Below, piece after piece: positions 25,301 through 30,814 of a DNA stretch of 36,731 nt (within the stretch, counting starts at the first letter, position 1; every line of letters starts with the position of its first letter). The DNA lies in the IMG/VR virus record IMGVR_UViG_3300044491_001809, positions 1 to 36,731 of that record; one strand, 5' to 3'. The translations under genes and the position numbers were made by a program. Source of the DNA: a virus. The notes under the pieces are model-generated. The model worked only from the letters and a program-made list of their open reading frames with translations, did not search any database and had not been told where the DNA came from.

Positions 25301-26588
25301 GTGCATGATATGCCGAAGTATTTTGTGTTGTTGGACCTACTGCTGTAACAAGAGAAATACCTTTACCATTGTCGTATGTAATAGTTTGTTTGTATGCACC
25401 TGGTTCAATAGGAGCACTTGCAATTACTTCTTCCGCTTTCATTAGAGCGGCTTTTAAACTACCATATGCGTATCCTAGTCCCCGTCCTTCAAGTCCTACC
25501 GGAGTACGTGCTTGTGTGTCATCACCTTGTTTAGTTACAAAAATATCTTCTGTTGAACTGTAACTATTGTTGTCAACATATAATTTTGTTGCGGCTTGTT
25601 TGTCTTTTATATCACCAGTGGTAATACCTGCTAAGTCACCTGGATGATCATGCAAGTATAAAGCACCTGTCATGTCATCGCCTTGGCGTCTTACTGTTGC
25701 ACTTCTTGGAAGTGTTTCGTCTGTTTTATAGAAGCCATAGTATGCATCATCATATGCTGTATCTTTAACAATGTCTGTACCTGTTACTGATGTTTGTGTA
25801 CCTAGTGCAATATTAATTTTAACACGAGTAGTATCGTTATTATTTTGTGCTTCTGCTTTAGTAGAGTGTAAACTTAGTTGATCTTCACTTACCCATCTTA
25901 CATAATAATCTGTAGAATTTGTTAATCCGTTTGGCGCTGAACCTGTTGTTGAATATTTCCATTTAGTTCCGTTGATACTCCAATCAAACCCATGATCATT
26001 AATAACAATATTACCACTTCTATATTCTGCAATAGTCTTAGTATACTCATTTGCGTTTGCAGGTTCTGATCTAGCATATACAGGTTTTGTTGGTTCAAAG
26101 GTTGTGTTTGGTGCGTAGTATTGATCTTGGAATTTTTTATCTGTTACAATATCATTAATTGTAATTGCACTACCATGTGTAGTATTAAATTCTGCAATAG
26201 CTTCTGGTGATGTAGCAATTTTACCAATAGCATAAACTTGGTTACCACTTACAGGTCCACCAAATATTGGACTTGTGTCAGCGTTAATATTAGCACCAGT
26301 GTTAGTAATAGTAATATTACTTGCACTTGAATTGTCAATACTAATACCTGTTCCTGCTGAAAGCGTTTTAGCTAGGATTTCAGTACCGGTTGTATTACCA
26401 ATTAATACGCCACCTGGTGTAATTCCTGTTGGTGTATCGTTAAGTGCGGTAAAACTAATTGTTCCACCTTGTCCAAACACAGCATATAGTTCTGTGAAGT
26501 TCTCGTTTGCTTTACGGAACGCTTCACGTATACTATCACCTGTACCGTCGTTACCCTCAACACCTAAATAAATATCTTGTTTTGCCAT
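19386..26588 (-). CDS. Giant modular virion/tail fibre protein, 2400 aa
   Basis: Largest gene of the window. The N-terminus MAKQDIYLGVEGNDGTGDSI then REAFRKANENFTELYAV is the shared module. Around residues 500-970 two related units lie in tandem, each with a CxRDVGxIxD motif (CKRDVGYIVDAWINDLSRGG and CERDVGLIIDGMIIDISNGT), a YVSGGTVT strand and a HGL turn, spaced about 220 residues. Near residue 1040 there is HVETGIYYEDYPLKVPANVS, typical of the first turns of pectate-lyase-like beta-helices, and later a short collagen-like GYTGATGPSGRKGA. The C-terminal ~140 residues (SAQYADLAENYLADAMYEPG onward) form a conserved terminal domain seen on many phage fibres. It likely forms a long fibre or whisker. 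No Shine-Dalgarno of strength is seen; it follows the IscA-like gene directly. Confidence 0.85.
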   Translation of the reverse strand: MAKQDIYLGVEGNDGTGDSIREAFRKANENFTELYAVFGQGGTISFTALNDTPTGITPGGVLIGNTTGTEILAKTLSAGTGISIDNSSASNITITNTGANINADTSPIFGGPVSGNQVYAIGKIATSPEAIAEFNTTHGSAITINDIVTDKKFQDQYYAPNTTFEPTKPVYARSEPANANEYTKTIAEYRSGNIVINDHGFDWSINGTKWKYSTTGSAPNGLTNSTDYYVRWVSEDQLSLHSTKAEAQNNNDTTRVKINIALGTQTSVTGTDIVKDTAYDDAYYGFYKTDETLPRSATVRRQGDDMTGALYLHDHPGDLAGITTGDIKDKQAATKLYVDNNSYSSTEDIFVTKQGDDTQARTPVGLEGRGLGYAYGSLKAALMKAEEVIASAPIEPGAYKQTITYDNGKGISLVTAVGPTTQNTSAYHAQTYLRENKRFIQKAVLDYVNDTFPNLAYNSTSVQNPNAEAILARNKKFIQEEVTYWINHNVGNAGGAGIWNNFDYSSAKCKRDVGYIVDAWINDLSRGGNIETRRMAASYLAGMQNAVGVAGLGTADQIAQTNAAIEFARDLVVNNVLSNTAYSSKQGTFVVDDQNLTANSFQFYIGRSSYANVYVSGGTVTKSDTTVLAVNNFVYNEATGIATITTTTNHGLSATNVVTISSITVSCTFEGQTTQKVYPESLPQDITTLVCESGAGVNDVANRASTLTSVITNVITNGLNSLVAPEQPPVVDNTCERDVGLIIDGMIIDISNGTNSNYNAIQAATRYFSTSSGARARISQGQETRAAMTKAKAIVNSVVQNIDLLTQSKRFAVESDYLTTNTFQVAVGTSTVVHTYVSGGTVTFGGNTYNISGFNYNNVTGKGIITTSTAHGLGSGDVVVLDNIVFECTGYEGTKVYPTDYTTLIPQWFDSSINDVSTQVKDALNAKFDIILDILENGFQARNNYTLVEGSTYSVDFSNGTGNDSTDQGINTNVDILPGKIIVGKTSGARGRIVKYTSGIDLGGTAYDRAEVVLVEPREFRIGEELEYGNGTKEKQITVHVETGIYYEDYPLKVPANVSIKGSDFRRCQIRPAPRISQSPWANTYFYRDKLLDNLKITDYTGADLATAQAITITGSNQTGGVITVTPADNIAPTSWDGAWFYTDNGAVGLISNADGGSSFDVTLTIDILPNLNGIASGAWHIKATRNYGYHYLTDPADPTSTPKLNNQMDVFLMNDATRLANMSFQGHGGFAQVLDPAGQVLIKSPYTQVCGSFSGSINKQAFRGGMYIDGFAGNLETKITSKDDNFTLNVQSDAGTGLRIRKPQTPAPFFINGVRYQVDAVSEYDGGTGTAKLLINKLSNEGNGYIDTSFPQAIYIQTAGNRSMLANDYTQVNDLGYGLFCNNAALSEQVSTFTYYNHTAFFSNNGSEIRALNCSNANGNFGLVAAGADPNETVDDITSLRNMQQPGKVFNDETNVYGFGTFAHTAGSFSIFVYDCDYMPYPNSLIDIYTASGVITYEVTATSIVAVPTSNIGGYTGATGPSGRKGANLPIYRLSVSGTTGLETAITGTHNPTPSNDTSAYAVLRMNKNHLLGDLNGVTATRPSTAVVFSENPNQVYRSISFNNQDADGSALASDRFQVVMDSAFSHLNLTLRNTEAALNTYAGTGTTMGATAGDVRVAIEKLTATQQTRIDNNDMIFSFAGKTHIVSNYTDRGDYATVELTDLAASNINSSNALYTGSGLGADLRFSPAATRTIPLSLQDNEAGTITVGISTLRANGHDFDKIGTGGFNTTNYPSIIYGQPTISANQDAEVSERGKGRVFFASTDQDGFFRVGKFFSVDQGTGTVTFAASIAISNLDGLGFRQGVRITEFSNDDTMADGDPAAVPTEFATEKFIEKRLHFDRDGVIITTGTIGPGAIARDGTTPITGNINAGSNKIYNHSDPTQPQDVTTKSYVDARTPFDTEAIGTDIGNRVNNDILMFHGGLYDNHTVTGDVVFTSNGSNVATSAISSEVIVNGDVSPTAGIIQSKLNMQAATTRANATGIAQSDLGLAAFDADDFTVTDGWVTLAASAVDFADLPDIAQNTVFARSASGTGDASAISFADIVNTGGSFTTTGVADRIVKTGADGSIDGQKFKLDNYDILDQTNLTMTMKTPGGATVFNTVGTVPSNTTTTFPGTIQVGNTSASASFFQQNSSYGDPSDATQNSPRVASDWMYTSFIEAPGEKSTSSTGIGIGAGTGFSSAGEVAIVANNNTAAVVFKQGAMTPSSNGGYDIGTGALKFGTIYGTATSAQYADLAENYLADAMYEPGTVLVFGGEQELTTTISKGDRKVAGVVSENPAHLMNSDLQGDYVTALALQGRTTCKVIGAVSKGDMIVSSAIPGYGMVQNDPTVGTVIGKAVGTKDGDEPGFVEVVVGRV

Positions 26589-26591
26589 TTT

Positions 26592-26915
26592 TTAAAATCC
26601 TACGCTTTCACCACAACCACAGCTACTTGTGCTTGCAGGGTTTTTAATATCAAAGTATGAACCGAATAGTTCTTTTTTATAATCAATAGTTGAGCCTAGT
26701 AAGTACATGATACTAGTACTGTCTATAATAAACTTACCATTTAGTAGGTCTATAACTTCATCGCCTTCTTCTACGTCATCTGCCATTACCCAGTTGTACT
26801 TGAATCCTGCACATCCACCACCTTGCATTTGTAGTTTAATTGCTGTTTTGTCGTTATCTTTGAGTAAGTTAGTCATCTGTTCTTTAGCCGAATCTGTTAA
26901 AAATACCACGCTCAT
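26592..26915 (-). CDS. A-type iron-sulfur carrier (IscA/HesB-like), 107 aa
   Basis: Small Fe-S cluster assembly or transfer protein. The three conserved cysteines are at 35 (QGGGCAGFKY) and 99/101 (SSCGCGES), as in IscA/ErpA/SufA. Length is normal. It is preceded by AGGAGAC and a CATAAATA late octamer (26932-26939), and is the first gene before the giant fibre gene, so it is expressed with the virion genes. It may help mature phage or host Fe-S proteins, such as the phage's 7Fe ferredoxin, though the timing (late versus early) does not match neatly. A virion role has not been excluded. Confidence 0.93.
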   Translation of the reverse strand: MSVVFLTDSAKEQMTNLLKDNDKTAIKLQMQGGGCAGFKYNWVMADDVEEGDEVIDLLNGKFIIDSTSIMYLLGSTIDYKKELFGSYFDIKNPASTSSCGCGESVGF

Positions 26916-26931
26916 TTACTGTCTCCTATTG

Positions 26932-26939
26932 TATTTATG
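26932..26939 (-). promoter_or_regulatory. Late promoter, CATAAATA
   Basis: Minus-strand octamer 17 bases upstream of the iscA-like ATG. It probably starts the long virion transcript that reads through the 2400-aa fibre gene and beyond. It faces away from the plus-strand octamer at 26963-26970. Confidence 0.55.
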
Positions 26940-26962
26940 TAATCTTTTATAATCCGAATGTA

Positions 26963-26970
26963 AATAAATA
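26963..26970 (+). promoter_or_regulatory. Late-type promoter, AATAAATA, abutting an ATG
   Basis: Plus-strand octamer ending five bases before the ATG at 26976. No Shine-Dalgarno lies between or upstream. In T4 late promoters transcription starts a few bases after the octamer, so the message would be leaderless or nearly so. Confidence 0.45.
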
Positions 26971-26975
26971 CAGTT

Positions 26976-27263
26976 ATGTTCAAAAGAATTGAAAAAGAAG
27001 TACGTTTTTACGTTCGCAAGAGCAAGACCGGAAAGAGTCATACATACAAACGTATACGTAGTTATGCTCTATTCCAATGTGATGAATGCCACAATGACTT
27101 TAAAAGAGAAAAGGGCAAAGTAGACCCGAAGCGTTTAGATAACTTCTATGTCCACGTTTGCCCAGATTGTGATCCTAAGCGTTTTGCTCAACGTAAAGGT
27201 GTTGAACAGCGTAAGATATTAAACTTACCTGCAGGATCTGATATAAGGATTGACGAGATTTAG
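26976..27263 (+). CDS. Zinc-ribbon protein, 95 aa, unknown function
   Basis: Basic protein with two CxxC pairs, C35-DE-C38 (LFQCDECHNDFK) and C62-PD-C65 (HVCPDCDPKRF), separated by 23 residues, fitting a zinc ribbon. The N-terminus is Lys/Arg-rich (FYVRKSKTGKSHTYKRIRSY), suggesting nucleic-acid contact. It is one of only two plus-strand genes and is transcribed divergently from the iscA-like gene. Its stop overlaps the stop of the converging 54-aa gene by a few bases. No Shine-Dalgarno is visible. HNH nuclease membership was considered, but the His/Asn motif is lacking. Confidence 0.78.
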   Translation: MFKRIEKEVRFYVRKSKTGKSHTYKRIRSYALFQCDECHNDFKREKGKVDPKRLDNFYVHVCPDCDPKRFAQRKGVEQRKILNLPAGSDIRIDEI

Positions 27264-27424
27264 TCTTCTTTTTTCCAGATAGTCCATGCACCATATGCAA
27301 TAGCCGCATATGCCGCTAGTTTAGCAAATGGTCCCGCAATAAGAACAATAATTCCTAATGCAATAAGAGCCGCTCCATCAATCGATGTACGCTCTTCCAT
27401 TCTTGCTTTAATCCAATTTTTCAT
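27260..27424 (-). CDS. Small membrane protein, 54 aa
   Basis: ATG at 27424 with an excellent AGGAGG Shine-Dalgarno. Begins MKNWIKARMEERTSIDGAAL and continues into a long hydrophobic region (about residues 17-49, with a Gly-Pro break), then ends KKED. One or two membrane passes are likely. I believe similar short proteins occur in T4-like cyanophages but know no function. Its stop overlaps the stop of the opposite-strand zinc-ribbon gene. Confidence 0.68.
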   Translation of the reverse strand: MKNWIKARMEERTSIDGAALIALGIIVLIAGPFAKLAAYAAIAYGAWTIWKKED

Positions 27425-27426
27425 AA

Positions 27427-27633
27427 TTATCCTCCTAAGATTTCTGTATGTTTGATAGAAGCAAAAGGTATAGGTTGACCGTTTTCGTCAACTACCATTT
27501 CGCCGTTTACCGATCCACATAGCATTTTACCTTTAGCACCATAATACATTGATGGTTTTATTTCTACGCCATCAATAGCTCTTTTGTAGTTTTTTGGTTT
27601 AGGTTTGCCTGCTGGTCCTCTTTGTCCTGCCAT
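27427..27633 (-). CDS. Small conserved protein, 68 aa, unknown function
   Basis: Starts MAGQRGPAGKPKPKNYKRAI, a basic Gly/Pro/Lys-rich arm, followed by a compact beta-like part (MLCGSVNGEMVVDENGQPIP). ATG at 27633 has AAAGGAGAT upstream and a CATAAATA late octamer at 27652-27659, both inside the 3' end of the UvdE gene, so it is expressed separately and late. No family recognised; a minor virion or DNA-binding protein is possible. Confidence 0.65.
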   Translation of the reverse strand: MAGQRGPAGKPKPKNYKRAIDGVEIKPSMYYGAKGKMLCGSVNGEMVVDENGQPIPFASIKHTEILGG

Positions 27634-28661
27634 ATATCTCCTTTGGTTAAGTATTTATGTAGTGCAATACTGGCTAGGTTCTTGCATTTAGACTCGCACA
27701 TAATATCTGCGTAGTCTAAAAACTGTAATGCCCAATCGTTAACTACATTGTTAGGGTAGTAGTCACTGTGGGCTCGTAATTTTGCTTTCTTGTATCCGCC
27801 TTCTAGTAGTGTAGGCATATCAGGCATTGTGTTGTGTGCAAAGTCTGTAGGTAAGTGTTCGTTGCGACTGTATGAATAATGTATCGCTGGACGTACACCA
27901 CGCCAGCTATCAATTACGCGAGCAAATCTATCGTCGGTGGGTAAGATATACTCACCTTCACGGCACCAGTGATGGTGTATGTCGAGTACCAATGCACATG
28001 TGTCGACAAGTTCGAGGCTGTGTTCGAGACCCCATTTGTTTTCGTCGTTTTCGATCGTAATGCAGTTTCTCGCTTCTGGAGAAAGTCTTTTGTCAACTGC
28101 GTGTTTGATACCGGCTGGACCTTGCCTACCGGATATATGGACGTTGCATTTAAAGTCTTGGAAGGTACGCCCGTATCCCATCCAGCGTATGACATCGGTG
28201 TGATATTCAAATTCTTCTATGCTCCTCTCAACTATTTCTTCGTTGTCGCTTGCAAGTACAGTAAATTGGCCTGGGTGCATCGATAGTCGGACATCGAGGG
28301 CTCTTGCCTGTTTGCCGACGTTAGCAAAGTTTTTCTCGCAGTAGGCACGTACATCGGGCTTCTGCCAAAAGTAAGACCAATCTGCTTGCGTATATACCGG
28401 TAGCACATCACTACCCAGTCTAACCATACGTAGTTCATTTGGTAATCCTCCTACATAGGTAATAAGGTTCATATACGATTGTATATTGTGAACCATGATA
28501 TCCCACAAACGTTCTTCAGCAACTTCACGTGTCTGCCTATTAAGCCACTGTACTGTTGTGCTACGAGTATTTAGTGGTCGTTGAATTTCTTCTAGTAGTT
28601 TTTTCTTCTGCGTTTGATCGGGGTGCATATATTTGCAGGCAAAGCCTATACGTTTAATCAT
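27564..28661 (-). CDS. uvsE: UV-damage endonuclease, UvdE/UvsE family, about 365 aa
   Basis: TIM-barrel UV damage endonuclease that nicks 5' of pyrimidine dimers and other lesions. Seen: RIGFACKYMHP at the start, VRLSMHPGQFTVLAS (metal-binding His), NVHISGRQGPAG, CITIENDENKWG, and VLDIHHHWC, matching the family metal ligands. I chose the ATG at 28661, which overlaps the PMM stop (ATGA) and gives the usual MIxRxG start; an ATG at 28682 in frame adds 7 residues. A strong sigma70-type promoter at 28703-28731 lies just upstream. Its GC content (45-50% over three 60-base lines counted) is higher than the roughly 37% counted in a fibre gene. The last 70 bases overlap the following small gene. Confidence 0.93.
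   Translation of the reverse strand: MIKRIGFACKYMHPDQTQKKKLLEEIQRPLNTRSTTVQWLNRQTREVAEERLWDIMVHNIQSYMNLITYVGGLPNELRMVRLGSDVLPVYTQADWSYFWQKPDVRAYCEKNFANVGKQARALDVRLSMHPGQFTVLASDNEEIVERSIEEFEYHTDVIRWMGYGRTFQDFKCNVHISGRQGPAGIKHAVDKRLSPEARNCITIENDENKWGLEHSLELVDTCALVLDIHHHWCREGEYILPTDDRFARVIDSWRGVRPAIHYSYSRNEHLPTDFAHNTMPDMPTLLEGGYKKAKLRAHSDYYPNNVVNDWALQFLDYADIMCESKCKNLASIALHKYLTKGDIWQDKEDQQANLNQKTTKELLMA
27652..27659 (-). promoter_or_regulatory. Late promoter, CATAAATA
   Basis: Minus-strand octamer within the 3' part of the UvdE gene, 19 bases before the ATG at 27633. Confidence 0.5.
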
Positions 28662-29359
28662 AATGTTTTTAATAGTTCCCATGTGTGTACATAATCTCTT
28701 ACATTATAGCAGATTCCTAAGTCATTGTCAAGCATTATTTTCTTCAAAGGATAGTCATTTCCTGCAGGATGCATTGCATCTCCAAAGAAATGTAATTCAT
28801 CATTGGGATCAAAATCTACAAGTATTTGACTTTTATCACTACCTAAAGGAAAAATATCAATTCCAGTTTCTCCACCTACTTTTGCTTGTATTTTTGGAAA
28901 ACGTTCTTCAAACAGTTCAGCAATTAAATTACGTTCATTATTTTCAATATCGTGCTTTACATATAATTTACGTTCACCCATTGTAGCATTACGTCCTACA
29001 ACACTAAAGTTTACCATACCTGATCGTTCTTCAATATGTAGACCTGTGCGTAACGGAAAACTACTTTCTTCTAGTTTATCTTGTAACCATGTTCGAGCAT
29101 CTCTTGGTAATTTCCAATCGTCTACTTTAATTTGTTTACTACCTTCCCATACTTCACTACCTGAACAGTTGTATACACGTTTTGCTAGATTATAAGTTGC
29201 TTCGCTTATTTGTTCTACAGTTTTAGGTTTATCACTACCTGTAACAAGGTATACATCATTAGTTAAACAAAATGTATTAAAGAACATTTTAAATTCTAAA
29301 TCAATTTGTCCACGACTTGGTGTCAATGTTCCGTCTACATCAAATATAAATTTTTTCAT
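28658..29359 (-). CDS. Phosphomannomutase-like HAD enzyme (eukaryotic PMM type), 233 aa
   Basis: HAD-superfamily sugar-phosphate mutase of the PMM1/PMM2 kind, which interconverts mannose-6-P and mannose-1-P. Motif I FDVDGTLTPSRG with D7 and D9; VTGSDKPKTVEQ; YNCSGSEVWEG, parallel to PMM NGxxxY; FSVVGRNAT with ERxxY; and GGETGIDIFPLGSDKSQ, close to the GGxISxDVFPxGWDK region. Length (about 245 in PMM2) fits. It follows the glycosyltransferase (overlap ATGA-like by 4 bases) and could supply activated mannose for glycosylation. A plain sugar phosphatase is the alternative. Confidence 0.8.
   Translation of the reverse strand: MKKFIFDVDGTLTPSRGQIDLEFKMFFNTFCLTNDVYLVTGSDKPKTVEQISEATYNLAKRVYNCSGSEVWEGSKQIKVDDWKLPRDARTWLQDKLEESSFPLRTGLHIEERSGMVNFSVVGRNATMGERKLYVKHDIENNERNLIAELFEERFPKIQAKVGGETGIDIFPLGSDKSQILVDFDPNDELHFFGDAMHPAGNDYPLKKIMLDNDLGICYNVRDYVHTWELLKTL
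28703..28731 (-). promoter_or_regulatory. Strong sigma70-type promoter (TTGACA-N17-TATAAT) for uvsE
   Basis: Perfect hexamers at 28726-28731 (-35) and 28703-28708 (-10), 17-base spacer, minus strand. It is embedded in the last codons of the phosphomannomutase gene. Upstream bases AATAATGCTTGAC are identical to those at 34603-34631, and the GCTATAATGTAA around the -10 is identical to that at 7341-7369. Confidence 0.85.
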
Positions 29360-30261
29360 TTCCAGTTTTCCTTCACCCAGTTATCTTGGCATTGGTGAGG
29401 GTGTGGTTCACCGTGAAAAACTGCTACACAAGTTTTAGGCAACAGTTTAGGATCTTTCTTTTCTCTAAAGTTGCGAGGTTGACCGGACGGCTTATGCAAA
29501 TCATTTCTATCACGCATTTCCCATTTGTAACTTAAGATCCATTCGTCTGGCCAAAATCTCCAATCTTGTTTTTTAGGACCAACCATTTCAAAAATCCAAT
29601 CTTGGTCTCCGTGAAATCTACGTTGGTTCATAGCATGGTCTTTCATAAACTCGTCATATACATATCCCATTGAACCAGACTTTAATCTAAAGATACTGCT
29701 GTTCATTCTGTTCCAATCAGAACGTAAAGAACGATTGAAGTCTCTAATAATACAAAACTTATCTGGCTGGTATGTAAATAGATTATCAATGTTTCCTGAT
29801 ATTACAATATCTAAATCCATGTACAGTATAGTACCATCAAGAGGAAAGTTCTTGTCAAAAAACATAGGCTTATACCACCAACCTGACACACCAATTTCTT
29901 TTAGTCTAATAGTTCTGATGTTAGCATCAATCTCACGTAGGTCGTCTGTAAAGCAAACAAATTCAAAAGGTACTGTTAAATGCCTTTTGCACATGCTGTA
30001 TAGTTTATTAACATACTCTGATGAGTACTTACTGCCATGTTTTAAACAAACTACATAGTTCTTTGTATTCTTTTGATGTAGTTCAAGTTTAGAGCTAACC
30101 GTTGGCTCTAGCGGAGGTATTACGGCCTCAACCGGGGGATTACTCTTTTGTAATTTTTGTTGTGCTTTTTCAGCTCGGCGTTGATCTTTTTCAGCTCGTC
30201 TAGCCGCACGAATAATATTCCATTGTGCTTTAGTGTACTGGCTTTTATCAACCTTAGCCAA
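29356..30261 (-). CDS. Glycosyltransferase (GT-A-like), 301 aa
   Basis: A charged N-terminal helix (residues 10-42, Lys/Arg/Glu/Gln-rich) and a Pro-rich linker precede a GT-A-type domain from about residue 66. The metal- and sugar-nucleotide-binding DxD is at 149-151 (ILYMDLDIVISGNID), preceded by FEFVCFTDD and WWYKPMFF. The end HGEPHPHQC carries likely late metal or substrate His residues. It resembles the GT8-like phage proteins without being classifiable here. Between QueD-like and PMM-like genes under the promoter at 30786-30814, it could glycosylate DNA or phage or host glycans. Confidence 0.8.
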   Translation of the reverse strand: MAKVDKSQYTKAQWNIIRAARRAEKDQRRAEKAQQKLQKSNPPVEAVIPPLEPTVSSKLELHQKNTKNYVVCLKHGSKYSSEYVNKLYSMCKRHLTVPFEFVCFTDDLREIDANIRTIRLKEIGVSGWWYKPMFFDKNFPLDGTILYMDLDIVISGNIDNLFTYQPDKFCIIRDFNRSLRSDWNRMNSSIFRLKSGSMGYVYDEFMKDHAMNQRRFHGDQDWIFEMVGPKKQDWRFWPDEWILSYKWEMRDRNDLHKPSGQPRNFREKKDPKLLPKTCVAVFHGEPHPHQCQDNWVKENWK

Positions 30262-30263
30262 CG

Positions 30264-30710
30264 TTAGGCCTCGTAGATTGCTGAATTAGCACCATGCTCT
30301 GCACACTCAACACTCACACAATAACAACGATTGTCTGTTGCTTCACGTACAAGTTTGTCTGCAAAGTTAAATGCGTGTTCGGCAAACTTCTCTGCACCTA
30401 CACCATCAAACTCTCTTACTTCGCACAAGTCTTTGTCTTGTAAATCATAAAAGTCTTGTTTGTGTGGATCATTAATATCAACACAAGTCTTGTGATCAAA
30501 ACTATCTTCTAACCAAGCCTTCAAAGGCTTCAGTCCACCAAAGTCGACGGCCCAGTTTTTATTATCTAATTTCTCACACCCAAATGTAAATTTAAATTGC
30601 AAACTATAACCATGTAGTAAATGGCAATGCGAATGGTCTGCATTAGGTTGTCTGAACACTGCTGATAAGCCTATGTTGTGTCCATATGTTTTTGTACTAT
30701 AATAACTCAT
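30264..30710 (-). CDS. QueD/6-pyruvoyl-tetrahydropterin synthase-like protein, 148 aa
   Basis: T-fold protein of the QueD/PTPS family. Cys29 aligns with the catalytic Cys and H33 with the first His of the LHGH motif (SHCHLLHGYSLQ). FDHKT and VECAEHGANSAIYE match the later family segments, and WAVDFGGLK matches the D-F-G motif. Two of the three usual zinc histidines are replaced: Phe19 (SAVFRQP in place of xAAHRxP) and Tyr35 (HGY instead of HGH). A subfamily with this look exists in bacteria as far as I recall. Role could be preQ0/7-deazaguanine or pterin chemistry, or something altered. SD is TATAGGAG. Confidence 0.8.
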   Translation of the reverse strand: MSYYSTKTYGHNIGLSAVFRQPNADHSHCHLLHGYSLQFKFTFGCEKLDNKNWAVDFGGLKPLKAWLEDSFDHKTCVDINDPHKQDFYDLQDKDLCEVREFDGVGAEKFAEHAFNFADKLVREATDNRCYCVSVECAEHGANSAIYEA

Positions 30711-30759
30711 ATTTGTCTCCTATATTAAACGGCGGAGTATTTAAAGAGGGTCGACGCAT
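30697..30759 (-). CDS. Possible 20-aa leader peptide ahead of the QueD-like gene
   Basis: Short frame MRRPSLNTPPFNIGDKYELL from an ATG at 30759 with AGAGGA five bases upstream. It runs into and stops inside the first codons of the QueD-like gene (TAG at 30697-30699), so its translation would cover that gene's RBS and start. It is the first ORF after the promoter at 30786-30814. It may be a translation-coupling leader or attenuator, or simply a chance frame. Confidence 0.3.
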   Translation of the reverse strand: MRRPSLNTPPFNIGDKYELL

Positions 30760-30785
30760 AAAGTCCTCTGTTGTGTATTGTACTT

Positions 30786-30814
30786 ATTATACTATAAATT
30801 ATCTATGATGTCAA
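30786..30814 (-). promoter_or_regulatory. Strong sigma70-type promoter (TTGACA-N17-TATAAT)
   Basis: Perfect -35 (30809-30814) and -10 (30786-30791) hexamers with 17-base spacer. It overlaps the 3' end of the 188-aa gene and heads the QueD-like/glycosyltransferase/PMM string. Confidence 0.85.

Noticed and set aside
17010-26588. Repeated short motifs in the fibre block considered as CRISPR or DNA repeats
   Set aside because: The similarity is at protein level (fibre repeats) with no regular repeat-spacer structure in the DNA.
26976-27263. Plus-strand zinc-ribbon gene considered as an HNH homing endonuclease
   Set aside because: The two CxxC pairs fit, but no HNH residues lie between them and the protein is too short.
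27872-28438. Several long open frames on both strands within the uvsE gene
   Set aside because: They are shadows of the higher-GC uvsE coding frame; none has an RBS or recognisable motif.
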